A DNA stretch of 64,000 nt from Tanypteryx hageni (Eukaryota > Arthropoda > Insecta > Odonata > Petaluridae), in contig CM054116.1 in NCBI GenBank assembly GCA_028673005.1, forward strand, positions 129,743,547 through 129,807,546. Reading direction: 5' to 3'. Positions 47,986 through 59,330 of this stretch are shown one piece after another. The notes below the pieces were generated by a model. That model saw nothing but the letters and a program-made list of their open reading frames with translations. It did no database searches and was not told the origin of the DNA. The translations under genes were made by a program, and so were the position numbers. The number at the start of each line of letters is the position of its first letter. The first letter of the stretch is position 1.

Positions 47986-48780
47986 GACGCAGCGTGCGCC
48001 ATCTGTTCAACGCGCTATCTCTTTAACCACGCAAAATTCTGCTTTTTTCCTCATCTGTTAAAAAAAACCATACACGTTTATGCGTTTTGTGTGGCAGAAA
48101 TCATCGTGTCGTTTGTTGAGCCGCGCCTCTCGTATTCGGGGCAGAGGGGCCATTGCGGGGCGTTTAGCCCCCCACCAACTCACGCTGGCCCGACTCACAC
48201 TCCCGCTTCTCCCTCCCGCCTTTCCCCTCAACCTCACTCTCCCTCCTCCCCATCCCTCTCCCTCCTCCCTATCCCTCCCTCTTCCCTCTCCGCCTCCCTC
48301 ACTCCTTTTCCCTCCCGCAAGGGGCGCTATGACTGTAACCGCGCGCGCGCGCCTAATAATAAAACAAATGCAACGCGTTGCCTCGGACGTAGATGAATGG
48401 AAGCATTAGGAGATCCGTGTGGCGAGACGGAAACCGCCATTCTATTCGTGATATTTTTTCGGTGTTCTGCAAATAAAGCGGGGGAAAAAAACGAATCGAG
48501 CTGCGCGTGTGTCATATAGCCTGTCAACGGCGACGCCGCGTCACATAATGCGATTTATTTCATTCGAATCTTTCGCAGGATGTTTACATGGCGCACATGC
48601 ATTTTCCTTCGGAAATAAAAATATCCGTGAGAAGGCGGAGGGAGGGCGAGGAGGAGACGGCGAGGAGGGGAGGGCGAGGAGGGGAGGATGTGGAGGTCGA
48701 CGGGTATTCGATATTCAAAACAAATCGCTCGAAAACTACAATGCCGGCGTTCATATTCATTAGACGTATCGTAATATTGG
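47985..48780. other. GC-rich, CpG-containing stretch; possible regulatory region
   Basis: Composition changes sharply from AT-rich flanks. It contains a CT-rich tract (48175-48320), an alternating CGCGCGCGCGC run at about 48340 and many CpG up to 48560, then a G/A-rich GGCGAGGAGGGG block (48630-48700). The alternating CG run can adopt Z-DNA. Open frames on both strands are Pro/Ser-rich without domains. A promoter or enhancer role is conceivable, but no core element is visible. Confidence 0.3.
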
Positions 48781-48789
48781 GTTAATTTT

Positions 48790-49740
48790 TGAATCGGTTG
48801 AAACGGCGATTGCGTCCGCTGCTCTTCTTCATTTCGTCCCCTTTATAGCGTTTGAGGCATTAAATGCGCATCGCCATAAACGGATAAAATTATCAAACGG
48901 TAAGCAATATCAAACTGAATACAATTTTTATATTGACTTTCGTCGATTGATAATTGAGCCTTTGCTTGATAACTACGCAATAATTTCAAAATATTTTTTA
49001 ATATTATACACACAGAATAACTGCCTTAATAAAATTACATCTTTATGAATTTGAAATTTGACAAGTCACGCGCATTTCGTTTCGATGCATTTTTTCATGC
49101 TCACTGAATCTCAATAGAAAACATAATATATCATAAAATACAAGTTGATTGGAAATTCAGTGAGAAATTAATAAATATATTTCTGCTGGAATACTTGTAA
49201 ATCAGCGAATGAAAGGCCATGTAAAAATTTTAGAATTTCTTAAGAGATTTTGAAGGTTTTTTCCATTCATAATCAATTGTACCTCTTAAACATTCTGTAC
49301 TTCTCTTTTATATGCTTGCGTTTGAAATTGAAGATAAATTAACAGAGTAACATTAAAGGACATTATTATTTGGTACCCCAAGTTTACGCGAGAGCTCTCC
49401 TACTGAATTATTTCAGTAGCGTATGTAAGTACCGTTAATCATGTATTTGCTACAACTTTAGCTTTCATTAACGAAGTTATCTTCAGTACAGTCAAAAATG
49501 ATGGTTTCACAGTTTATAACTTCGGTGCCGTATTGCAATGTTTTAAGGACCTTGTGTGCTATGTTATGGCAGGAAGTGTTGGAGATTGGAAGAGGGGTGA
49601 GGCAGAAGCGTCCCCTTCCGTTAGTGATCTGGCGTAGGGGAGGCTTGGAGGGGGAAGGGCGGGGGGAGAGGCAGAGAATGTGAGCAGCGAATAATAATGA
49701 GTGTCAAATAGAGCTTATCTTCGAAACCAAAGCATTTCCC
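48790..49740. other. Non-coding sequence, nothing recognised
   Basis: AT-rich, short motif-free frames only. Confidence 0.4.
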
Positions 49741-49842
49741 AACACACGAGGCTCCCCTCCGCCTCCTTCTCTCACGGCGTCCTTCACCCTCTTCTTCTTT
49801 CCCCCTCCTTTCTCCTTCTATTCCCTCCTTCCGTTCCGTCTT

Positions 49843-50305
49843 CCTCTCCTCCCTCCTCTCCTCCCTCCTCTCCTCCCTCCTCTCCTCCCTCCTCTTCTCC
49901 CTCCTCTCCTCCCTCCTCTCCTCCCTCCTCTTCTCCCTCCTCTTCTCCCTCCTCTCCTCCCTCCTCTCCTCCCTCCTCTCCTCCCTCCTCTCCTCTCCTC
50001 CCTCCTCTCCTCCCTCCTCTCCTCCCTCCTCTCCTCCCTCCTCTCCTCCCTCCTCTCCTCCCTCCTCTCCTCCCTCCTCTCCTCCCTCCTCTCCTCCCTC
50101 ATCTCCTCCCTCCTCTCCTCCCTCCTCTCCTCCCTCCTCTCCTCTCCTCCCTCCTCTCCTCCCTCCTCTCCTCCCTCCTCTCCTCCCTCCTCTCCTCCCT
50201 CCCCTCCTCCCTCCTCTCCTCCCTCCCCTCCTCCCTCCTCTCCTCCCTCCTCTCCTCCCTCCTCTCCTCCCTCCTCTCCTCCCTCCTCTCCTCCCTCCTC
50301 TCTTT
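49843..50305. repeat. 12-bp tandem array, CTCCTCCCTCCT unit
   Basis: About 37-38 copies of a 12-mer with a few TTC, CAT and CCC variants and occasional 5-bp slips. The plus strand is pure pyrimidine for more than 450 bp. The surrounding 49740-50420 is also CT-rich. The 275-, 174- and 76-codon frames across the array are artefacts of the missing stops. Confidence 0.97.
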
Positions 50306-50539
50306 CCTCCTCTCTTCCCCTTCTCTCATTCCCTTCCCTCATTCACATTCCTCCTCTTCCCCTTCCATCCACCTCCCCTTCCCTCCTCTTCGCCTTCCCT
50401 ACTCCCACGCTCCGGAATCTACTACCGCAAACTCACGTACACACACATGCACTTCCTTTCTCTGCCGTATTGCTCTCTCGCCCGCTCTCCATTATTGCGG
50501 ACACTCATACACACTTCTACTTTCCTGAATGCTTTCCCC

Positions 50540-52480
50540 TCATCTCTTCTCTCTCTCTCTCTCTTGCTTTATATTTATTTTCTCCCCTAAATCTCTCTAT
50601 TTCCCTCCAAAACTCCTGCTCTTTAGATACGCTAGAAAGTGTTTGAAAGAGTGTATTTTTTGGTTTTGAATGCGTAGTTCGCGTCATAAAAAATCATTCA
50701 CTGTCAAAGCACTTTTTTAGTTAATAGGTGATGTTAATTGTTAATGCGTGTAGACGAGAATGCACGTATTTAAAGCGATGTGTTTTACCCTGAATATCAC
50801 TTGTAAATAATTCTTTGAAATTCATTCATAACTTGCCAAATTTGTTCTTGCTAATTTACACTTATTGTGATGTGCAATAATAGTGCTTTGCGATGACATA
50901 TTATACATTTTATAGTTATAAAAACTGATATGACATAAATTTGTAATACTGAACGTTTTATCGTTAAAATAAATGGATATGTCATATCAGAATTTAAAAA
51001 GGCATCGTAAATATTGTAGGAAAGGTAAGTAAATAATTATAAATGCATGTTAAGATGGTAAACATTTTGTTCTAAGAAACACTACTTAATAGTTGTGGTC
51101 CATTTACATATTGTGGAAATATTAATGTGATATTTGAAACTGTTTGTACCATGTCTCACTTGAAAAAAAAAAATGATAAACATAACCGCTTTTTATCTTA
51201 ATTTTGTTGAAATTCCGGATTGACAGCAAAATCTAAGTTTGAGTTCAGTTAGTGGTTTGCCTAGACACTAGTGGTGGCCAGTGACAGCCTTATAAACTTT
51301 GTAACTATTCTTGGTTTTTACACATCTGTTTACTTCGATATTTTCACTCAGTTAAGTATATTGCTAGTTAGCATTGCTTCATATATTTTTATTTCATCAA
51401 TGTGCCGCAATTTATTTTAACTTTCGGCATTTTCTACACATTACCGCCAGACCACTGCATAATTAACTCAAGACGTTTGCTTATGTATGATATTAATCAT
51501 ACAGCTGTTCAAATATTCATGTTAATCATATCATATGATATTTATATTAAGTAAAAAAACACCGTGAGTACAATGAGGTAAAACTAAACAAAACAAAACG
51601 AGAACATTACGTATATTTTCACATTAGACATCTTCATGATATTTGAAACCTTTGCATACTGCTTTGACGAATAGAACTATCTAAAATTGGAAAATTCGAT
51701 TGTTCCGGCGTAGTTTTATTTACTCGAACAGCACGATGTCATGCATTCTGTTAACGTATAATTTGGGTTGAGTGCCAACCAACGAAACATTTAAACATAT
51801 CTGTAACTTCAGACGAAATGAGATTGCCTTTAAGCGCTTTATTGTTTCGAATCTGTCATTTTCAATCATAATAAATTATTTTCTATTCCGTATTATACCG
51901 CATCGAATGAGGGAAAAGACAAAAAAAGAGACAATCTGTTCAGCATTCGCCGTTTTCCCTCTCTGTCTATACAGTTTTGCGATACCGCGAGTTAAGCGGC
52001 TTGCGTAAGTATAGGATACGTGAACATTATCGGGGTAGGTTCATAAAATGTTCAGCAAGCGAGATGCGTGCATATTTAACAATAGAACTGCCATCAACAG
52101 CGGAAAAATAACTGAACTGCGATACCGTTTTTCGGCTAATGGAGTTAATTTTAATTGTCAATATGCTCAAAGTCTCATTACTAATTTCAGGCTCCACTTA
52201 CTGGAATTTACTCATGATTCATATTTGAATTTCATTTGTATCATGATTCAAGTCGGAGGAAAGAGATCGTTAATTCACTTATTTTTTAACACACCACCAT
52301 TCTATTAGATCCAACCACAGAATTTTTGGTTGTAGTAACGTGACGAAATTCCGGGTAATAGAGCTACAGAGTTAACTGATGGCTCTTCAATCTGAGGTGC
52401 GTTTTTGCACTCCTTAGTCTCACGTAGAATATCTAAGTGGTAGTATAAAAAGTCCGCTTGTGAAAGATCCACTTTGTGGA
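50540..52480. other. AT-rich non-coding sequence
   Basis: Frames up to 86 codons (52048-52308) lack motifs, and no splice-flanked exon could be supported. Confidence 0.4.
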
Positions 52481-52486
52481 AAGATT

Positions 52487-52620
52487 TAAATGAAAAAGAA
52501 ACATGTAAATTTCCAAACAATTTTAATTTAGCCTGTTATGGCATCATCAGCTGATGATCACCTGATGATGCCGTAACAGGCGGGACCTGTCGTATATTAA
52601 AATTGTTTCTTTTTCATTTA
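52487..52620. mobile_element. Palindromic fold-back element (134 bp)
   Basis: Three nested inverted blocks pair: TAAATGAAAAAGAAAC with GTTTCTTTTTCATTTA at the ends (perfect), AACAATTTTAAT with ATTAAAATTGTT, and CCTGTTATGGCATCATCAG (52532-52550) with CTGATGATGCCGTAACAGG (52562-52580, one mismatch). The central loop is 11 nt. This is a small fold-back MITE-like structure. No target duplication is clear. Confidence 0.8.
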
Positions 52621-53425
52621 GTAGTATGCAAGTAAATCTTAACTTTGATGCATGCATAAACCTAATATAGCATAAATGGTAGTAAAGGATATGAAATTAT
52701 GGCAAGCATAAAATTAGATCTTCTTAAGGTTTCCTCATAGATATCACATTTCGTTTACGATGGACTCCAATACCACGGCTGCTTCATAGGTAATTCAATA
52801 TATTGCACATTATGAAAATATCGAATTTGAATTTATTCTATATAAATATATTAATAGTTTTCATTTTTTATATAAACTAGAATGATATTTTACCTAAATT
52901 TACCCTTTAGAGAAAGTTGTTTTTCAAAGCAAAGCACCACGTTTTAAAAATATCAAGTTAATTGATTTTCGTCTATCTTATAAAAAAATCCTTTTAAATT
53001 TTCCGCTAATGTTGATTGACAATTGCATTAAAACCACATAAATAAGACTTGAACGTACGGTTGAATTTCACATTTGATTTTAGACGAATAGATTGCCCTT
53101 TATTCTTATTCCAAGTGCTTTTGCTAATTTGCTCTAAGTTATCAAAATATTGCAATCCATTGCGATTGCAATCCATCCCAGGCAAAAAAACATGATTTCC
53201 AATCCATGGTATGCCGGTTACGCCTTCAACTTCCGCTAAGTTGTTCTTAACTCTGGTCGCTGTCTGGATTCAAGGCACAGAACTCTCCAAGCGCTGCTTG
53301 TTATTCGAGATCTTTACGTACCCTCCACTCGAAGCAGCCACGTACCATTTGATGCGTCTGAGTTTTCCTGCGGGTTCTCGAAGTCCTCACACGTTCTCTT
53401 TTCTGCCTGCAAACACCTTCCCCCT

Positions 53426-53890
53426 CTCAACAGCTTTCTCCATCCCTCCTCCCCTCCCTCCTCCTCTCCCTCCCCCCTCCTCCCCTCCCTCCTCCCCTCC
53501 CTCCTCCCCTCCTTCTCTCCCTCCTCCCCTCCCTCCTCCCCACCCTCCTTCCCTCCCTCCTCCCCTCCCTCCTCCCCTCCCTCCTCCCCGCCCTCCTCCC
53601 CTCCCTCCTCCACTCCCTCCTCCCCTCCCTCCTCCCCTCCCTCCTCCCTTCCCTCCTCCCCTCCATCCTCCCCTCCCTCCTCCCCTCCCTCCTCCCTTCC
53701 CTCCTCCCTTCCCTCCTCCCCTCCCTCCTCCCCTCCCTCCTCCCCTCCCTCCCTCCTCCCCTCCTTCTCTCCCTCCTCCCCTCCCTCCTCCCCTCTCTCC
53801 TCCCCTCCCTCCTCCCCTCCTTCCTCCCCTCTCTCCTCCCCCCATCCTCCCCTCCCTCCTCCCCTCCCTCCTCCCCTCCCTCTCCCATTT
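53426..53890. repeat. 12-bp tandem array, CTCCCCTCCCTC unit (G-rich on minus strand)
   Basis: About 37 copies of a CCTCCCCTCCCT-type 12-mer with scattered variants (CCTTCC, CTCTCC, CCGCCC). The minus strand reads GGGAGGGGAGGA repeatedly, giving GGG and GGGG runs a few bases apart throughout. This is a strong G-quadruplex and triplex-forming pattern. CT-rich sequence continues less regularly to about 54280. The 376-codon plus frame and the Gly/Glu/Arg minus frames are not genes. Confidence 0.97.
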
Positions 53891-54349
53891 CCACCCTCCT
53901 GTTTTCCCTTGCTCTTCACCGCACTTGCGAAGCCCAACCCTTTCTCACCGGGAACTTTTTTATCCTTCATTTCGGCCGCTCATATCGTGTCCCCTCCCGC
54001 TCCCGCCACCGCCCTCGCTTTCGTTACTTCCACCTTCTTTCCTCACCCCTCCTCCTTTCCTTCTCTACTCCACCCTACTCTCCATCCCCTCCTTTAACTC
54101 CGCCTTTTATTTCTCCTTTCCCTTCTTTCCTTCGAATCCCTACTTTAGCATGCATTCTCTCCCCTCTACTTTTACGGTCTTTTATATCTCTCCCCAATTT
54201 CTCTTTCTCTCTCATTCCCTTTTCCCTCCCTCTTTCCTTCCCACTACCCCCCATTTCTCTCCTTTCCTTTCGCGCTGGGGTTCCCCTTCAATTTGTGATT
54301 TGAATCTGCATCAGTTTGATCTCTCTTCCTTCCTCCAATAAAAGGCCCT

Positions 54350-55118
54350 ATTTTCGTCTTCAAATACATATCGGATGCGCTGCATTACCTCTATAGGATA
54401 CAAAAATCGTAGTTTCTTGAAATTTTGAGACATAGCCGATGTTACTGGGATGACCCCTTATTGCTCTTTCGTGTATTATAGGGATCTATACCAATAAGAT
54501 AGACTTTGAATCATACTAATAATGTCCACAAATATGACAATAATATAGGAGGAAAATCATCAAGGAGGCTGAATTTACTGAAATAAATCCCGCAAATAAA
54601 TCTATATTGTTATAGAAATTATTGATCTTAAATATTTTTTGTTTCAAAAAGTCGTAAATATAGAATAAATGAATAGGAACTGTTAAGTTGAATAGAAAAG
54701 CTATAGATGGATTTAGTCTGGAATATTCATCAAATAATCTAGAGACCATCTAAAATAATTGACGAACTGTTACTATTAAAGTTTAATTTACGTGCCTGAT
54801 ATAACATCTTTAGTTCTAATTTATAGATAAAATGAGCATATGAAATAAATTAAAATAATCGCCATACTGAAAGTAGAATACATTTCCCCCTCGCCTTCAA
54901 TTGGTTCAATCTTCTATAGTGCACATGGATAGAGCGCGACGGAAGCGCTTATACAAATACCTTTTTTAACCCCCATTTTATTAGCTTTAAGAGCAAGTAA
55001 GGATGATAATATCTATATATGGAGGTAATTCTTTTAGTCACGGGGCTTACAGGCGATATCATATGTGGAAAACTAGGAAATCACAGAGGTTAAAATACTT
55101 AGAGTTTTTTTTATAGTT
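54350..55118. other. AT-rich non-coding sequence
   Basis: Nothing recognised. Confidence 0.4.
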
Positions 55119-55902
55119 ATAACAAGATTGGAAAAGTGTACTCCTTGTCGGAGTACACAGAGTTTCCAAAAGCGTTCTTTGAGATTTCACAATGTTCTCA
55201 ATATTTTTCGCACAGATGAGAATTTAACGAGAAGCAAGCGAGGTACGTTATAAAATACAAGTAGGTCTTTATGAAAAGTAGTCGTAATTATTGTCCAATT
55301 TTAACCAAAATTTGATTGGTCAATGAATTTTATCAAAACTCCCCAATACCAAATTTCATCACAATACGTGAAGCGGTTCCCGAGTTGAAACAAAGGAACA
55401 TTGTAAACTACATGTAGATCTTCTTGTAAAGTGGTCGTAATTGTTGTCCGATTTTAACCGGAATTGGAATCGGTTGACCGATTTTAGCAAAATTCCCCAA
55501 TACCGAATTTCATTAAAATACGTCAATCGGTTCCAGAGTTGAAACAAAGGAACATTGTAAACTACATGTAGATCTTCTTGTAAAGTGGTCGTAATTGTCC
55601 AATTTTAACCGGAATTGGAATCGGTCAAATAACTTGAGCAAAACTATTCAATACCAAATTTCATCAAAATACATCAAGCGGTTCCCGAGTTGAAACAAAG
55701 GAACATTGTAGGTCTTCATGTAAAGTGGTCATCATTGTTGTCCGATTTTAACCAAAATTGAAATCGGCCAATCAATTTAAGCAAAACTCCTTAATATCAA
55801 ATTTCATCATAATTCGTCCAGCGGTTTTTGAGTTTTAACATGCGGACGGACGGAAACGACCTCTCCTATATGCGTTCACTTCGTGCAAAGAACACATAAT
55901 AA
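55119..55902 (-). mobile_element. Helitron-type terminal module with four internal tandem units
   Basis: An inverted copy of 28087-28436. It carries the same outer hairpin (GTGTACTCC-TTGTC-GGAGTACAC, 55136-55158) and the same other end (…TATATGCGTTCACTTCGTGC…CATAATAA). Between them are four tandem units of about 150 bp, starting near 55261, 55414, 55568 and 55708. Each has a GTAGATCTTC-type start, a TTGTCCGATTTTAACC core and a GTTGAAACAAAGGAACATTG end. The 28-kb copy has one unit. There is no coding capacity. Expansion of internal tandem units is common in non-autonomous Helitrons and Helentrons. Confidence 0.65.
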
Positions 55903-55984
55903 TTCGAGTCGGTGCCAAGAGGGATTTTACAAAATACGTAGGTTTACAATGCGGAAAGGTTGTCGGTGAGATTTCGTACTGTAT

Positions 55985-57415
55985 TTAGGGGATGGTTTTT
56001 AAATGTATAACTTTTCTTCGGATAATATTCGAGAAATCCATTTCCCGCGGAGAGGTCCCTAACGACTGGAAGTTAGCGCACATTGCCCCAATTCATAAGA
56101 ACTCAGAAAATTACAGACAGATTTTTTTAACTTGCAAGATTTTCGAGCATATATTCGTTAGCAACATAATGCGATTTCTTGATAATAAATCATTCTTAGA
56201 TGATTGTCAACATAGCTTCAGGAAAGGTAGGTCTTGTGATACGCAGCTTGGCCTTTTTGTGAATTGTATACTGAGAAACGGAGAAAATAATAGGCAGGTC
56301 GATGCCATCTACTTGTATTTTAGGAATGTCCTTGATAAGGTACCTCACAGGAAGTTAATAACAAAATTAGAAACATTAGGCGTTAATTCCTAAATTGTTA
56401 GTTGGATCCGTGAATTTTTAAATCATAGGAAGCAGAAGGTTGTTATTGATGGAAAATCCTCGATCTTAGTGGAGGATGTCTCTGGCGTTCCTCAGTGTAG
56501 TGTAATTGTTTTGTTATTAATTCTAATTTACATAAAAATTATCAACTCAGTAGTCAGAGGTAAAGTTACGCATTTCGCGGACGACATAGTCATTTATAGA
56601 GAAATAAGCAATCCGGAAGACCATCAGTATCTTCAAAATTATCTAGAAGCTATTTCTGCATGATGTAAGGAATGGCAGTTAGAGATCAACCAAAGGAAAG
56701 GCTGCGTCATCAGTTTCCGGAGAACCAATAGTATCTCATTTGTTGTTATTTATTCGTTGGACGGAGTAGAGATTCCAATTTCAGACTCGATTAAATATCT
56801 CGGAGTCACGATCCATCGTGATCTCTCGTGAGACACCCGCATTCGCCGATTGATAGGTGCCGCTAACAAAAAGCTGACCTTTATAGGGAGAAGAATTCGA
56901 AATAGCTCCGAAAAAGAGAAATAATTATGTTATTTATCCTTGGTTTGACCGCAGGTCGAATATACATCAGCTGTGTGGCATCTTTACGAAAAGGGGACTC
57001 ACTAAAAAGATAGAAAAGTTTCATCGCAGGACAGCTAGATTTGTAAAGAGAAATTACGTTATTAAACAAAGCGTAGCATCATTAATAGAAAATCTGAAAT
57101 GGACATCGTTAGAGGAACGTAGGCTGCAGGCTAAATTTAGACTGCTGGAAAAATTTATGTCGGAGGGACTATGCGAATGAGGTAGTAGAACTTATCAGAA
57201 GCCCGACGTATCTCGGAAGACAGGACAGCGAGAATAAGATCCGCGATATCGATTGTAAAACGGAGCGATACAGAGGATCGTTTTTCTCTAGGACGTTAGG
57301 AGAACATAATAGGAAAAGATAACGTAGGAAAACTAGAGACCTTCGGTGCACTGCACCCCCTGCCATCCTCCAAAATGGTGACTTGCAGGGTATCATGTAG
57401 ATGTAGATAGATGTA
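55985..57415 (+). pseudogene. CR1/L2-like non-LTR retrotransposon, decayed reverse transcriptase
   Basis: A broken frame reads IIFEKSISRGEVPNDWKLAH and IAPIHK, then SFLDDCQHSFRKGRSCDTQL, YLYFRNVLDKVPHRKL, the substrate-binding SGVPQCSV, and THFADDIVIYREI with the catalytic FADD at 56574-56585. It continues WQLEINQRKGCVISFRRT, SIKYLGVTIHRDLS and YTSAVWHLYEKG. The order is that of a CR1/jockey-group reverse transcriptase. In-frame stops at about 56391, 56661, 56829 and later, and frameshifts near the end, make it dead. The 5' end, including the endonuclease, is missing, and the remainder starts about 85 bp from the Helitron-type module. The 3' end is ATGTAGATGTAGATAGATGTA, the short tandem tail expected of CR1-like elements. 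Confidence 0.85.
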
Positions 57416-57419
57416 TCCT

Positions 57420-57765
57420 AATACGGAGTTAAATATTTAGAGCAGAAGTATCTTTCGTCAAATAATCTCGTTATGCTATTTGGAAATCAAGACCTTTCAA
57501 ATTGGGGTCCAGAACTCAGTTCATTTCGTTGCTTCGCCGCTACGGTTGCTATGGCCATAAACAAATTACCAAATTAGCAAAATCGGAGGGAAATACTCAT
57601 TCAACTCTTTGAAATAAATAATCCTTAGTGCATGAGCAACGCAGTCAATGATTTGTAAAAGGAAATTTAATTGAAAAATAAATCTTTTGGACATTTGGAC
57701 GGAGAAGATTTTCAAATAAGAGTGGAAAGTTAAGCGGAAAGATTGTCCTATCAAAGTGAAATACG
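57420..57765. other. Non-coding sequence, nothing recognised
   Basis: A short unremarkable AT-rich interval between the LINE and a purine tract. Confidence 0.4.
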
Positions 57766-57767
57766 GT

Positions 57768-58320
57768 AATGACGGAAAGAGGGAGAGATACAGAAGAGAG
57801 AATGAGAAAGTTCGATCGGACCAATGTAAAGCCCCGAAATACCACATGGGCTTTCCATGGGGAAAAGAAGAGAGAGAGAAGGGAGAGAGGAAGGAAGACG
57901 AGAATGTGAAACGGAGGGAGGGAATAGGAACGGTGCCGTGAGTGAAGATTCCTTGAGAAGAGGTCTGTTAGGAAAGAGTAGAAAAGAGGAGGGGTTTGAA
58001 TGGGAGGAGAAGAGTATCAGGGAGAGAGTAAGAGTGGGAGAGGAAGAGGGAGAGAGGGAGAGAGGAGGGGGAAAGAGGGGGAGAGGAGGGGGAAAGAGGA
58101 GGGAGAGAGATGAGAGAGAGAGGAGGAGCGTGAGAGAAGGAATGGAAGAGGGAGAGAGAAGGGAAGGAACAGACAGACAAATGCCTTATTTGGGTGGGGT
58201 TGAAAGAGAGAGAGGGCGAGAAGAGGGTGAATGGTTGAGAGAGAGAGAGAGAGAGAGACGAAGAGAGGAGGAGCAAGAGGAGATGAGAATGAAACGGGTG
58301 TCGGAGAAGAATGGAGCAGT
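57768..58320 (+). repeat. GA-rich purine tract
   Basis: Irregular GAGAGAGGGAGAG, GAGGAGGGGGAAAGAGG and similar words. The 155-codon plus frame (57857-58324) is Arg/Glu/Gly low complexity and is not called a gene. A short CT-rich tract follows at 58535-58650. Confidence 0.9.
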
Positions 58321-58659
58321 TTAGGGGACGTCTGTGTAAATAAAGCTTTTATTTCTCGCCGAGCATCGATTTCCGGTCTGAGAGCTCAAGCGTTAGGTCT
58401 TGCGTTTCTTCCGAAACCCTAAGGAAACCGCCGAGTAAGTCGCAAAAGAAAGGAACTACTTCTCTCTCGTCCAATTGCGCCGATTCTATCATAAACACAC
58501 CCGCCTCCCATTTGTTCATTGCGGCGCACGCACGCCATCACTCTCTCTGTCTCTCTCACTTCACCCTCCCTCTCTCACTTCACCCTCTCTCCTTCCCTCT
58601 CCCCTTTCATTCCCCCTCCCCCTCTCCACGCCTCTGTTTCCTCCGACTCTAACTCAAAT

Positions 58660-59005
58660 ATTAGCCATGCAGGATAAAATAGAAGAATTTTTCCTTCCAC
58701 GATGAAAATCTGCTTCCGTCGTTTCGTCTTCAATTTCCGCAATTGCTGCAATATCGTCCCCGCTGACAACTCTAGCTTTGCCTTTTATTCCAGAAAAGGA
58801 TTTTGTCTAACTCTGTAAAAATAGCATTGACCACGTCTCCGACCTCATTAGCTGTCTCTCCCTGTAGCAAACTACTTTCAAACGGACGAACGACATCCTC
58901 CGACATTGTCCGTCGTCACATTACCTTTCTACCCCGGATAATTCATATCTTATAGCGACGGGACTTACAGCAGCATACCGCTTCATGAAATAAGCCTCAA
59001 TTAGG
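58660..59005. other. Non-coding sequence, nothing recognised
   Basis: No exon or repeat signature recognised. Confidence 0.4.
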
Positions 59006-59009
59006 CTAG

Positions 59010-59330
59010 TTACAGCACAGATGTATTAAAAATGAAAACTTTATTTGCTGACGCAACATGAAAGAGCGCGTTTTCTTTATTGAGGATTATTCAACATTGT
59101 AAACTTAAAATTAATTATAAATTTAGCAATACAAATATATGACATCAAGCAGTTTATTCAGTAATTAAATTAAAAGTTTTCATTAAATTCTCAAAAAACC
59201 TTTTTGGGCAGTCTAATAAATGGCATCATAGATCACATACACACTGCAAAATTCAGTCTTCTATTACTTCTTACTGTTCACTTGCAGTTTTAATTTAACC
59301 AATTTCGCAGACGGAGAGACAAGGCGGAAA
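59010..59330 (+). repeat. Interspersed repeat, copy 2 (pair with 36690-37165)
   Basis: Same block order and orientation as copy 1, without its extra tandem pair. It ends CGCAGACGGAGAGACAAGGCGG, equivalent to the GGCGGACTGACGG end of copy 1. Confidence 0.6.

Noticed and set aside
49701..50528. 275-codon plus frame and 174-codon minus frame
   Set aside because: Composition artefact of the CTCCTCCCTCCT array.
53211..54341. 376-codon open frame on the plus strand, the longest in the window
   Set aside because: Most of it is the 12-bp CT array; it has no domain and is mirrored by long Gly/Glu/Arg frames on the other strand.
55230..55850. The four regularly spaced ~150-bp units as a CRISPR-like array
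   Set aside because: Units are contiguous diverged tandem copies without unique spacers, in a eukaryotic mobile element.
57857..58324. 155-codon Arg/Glu-rich plus frame
   Set aside because: Lies entirely in a GA-rich tract. An Arg/Glu-rich product follows from the repeat and is not evidence for a nuclear or splicing protein.
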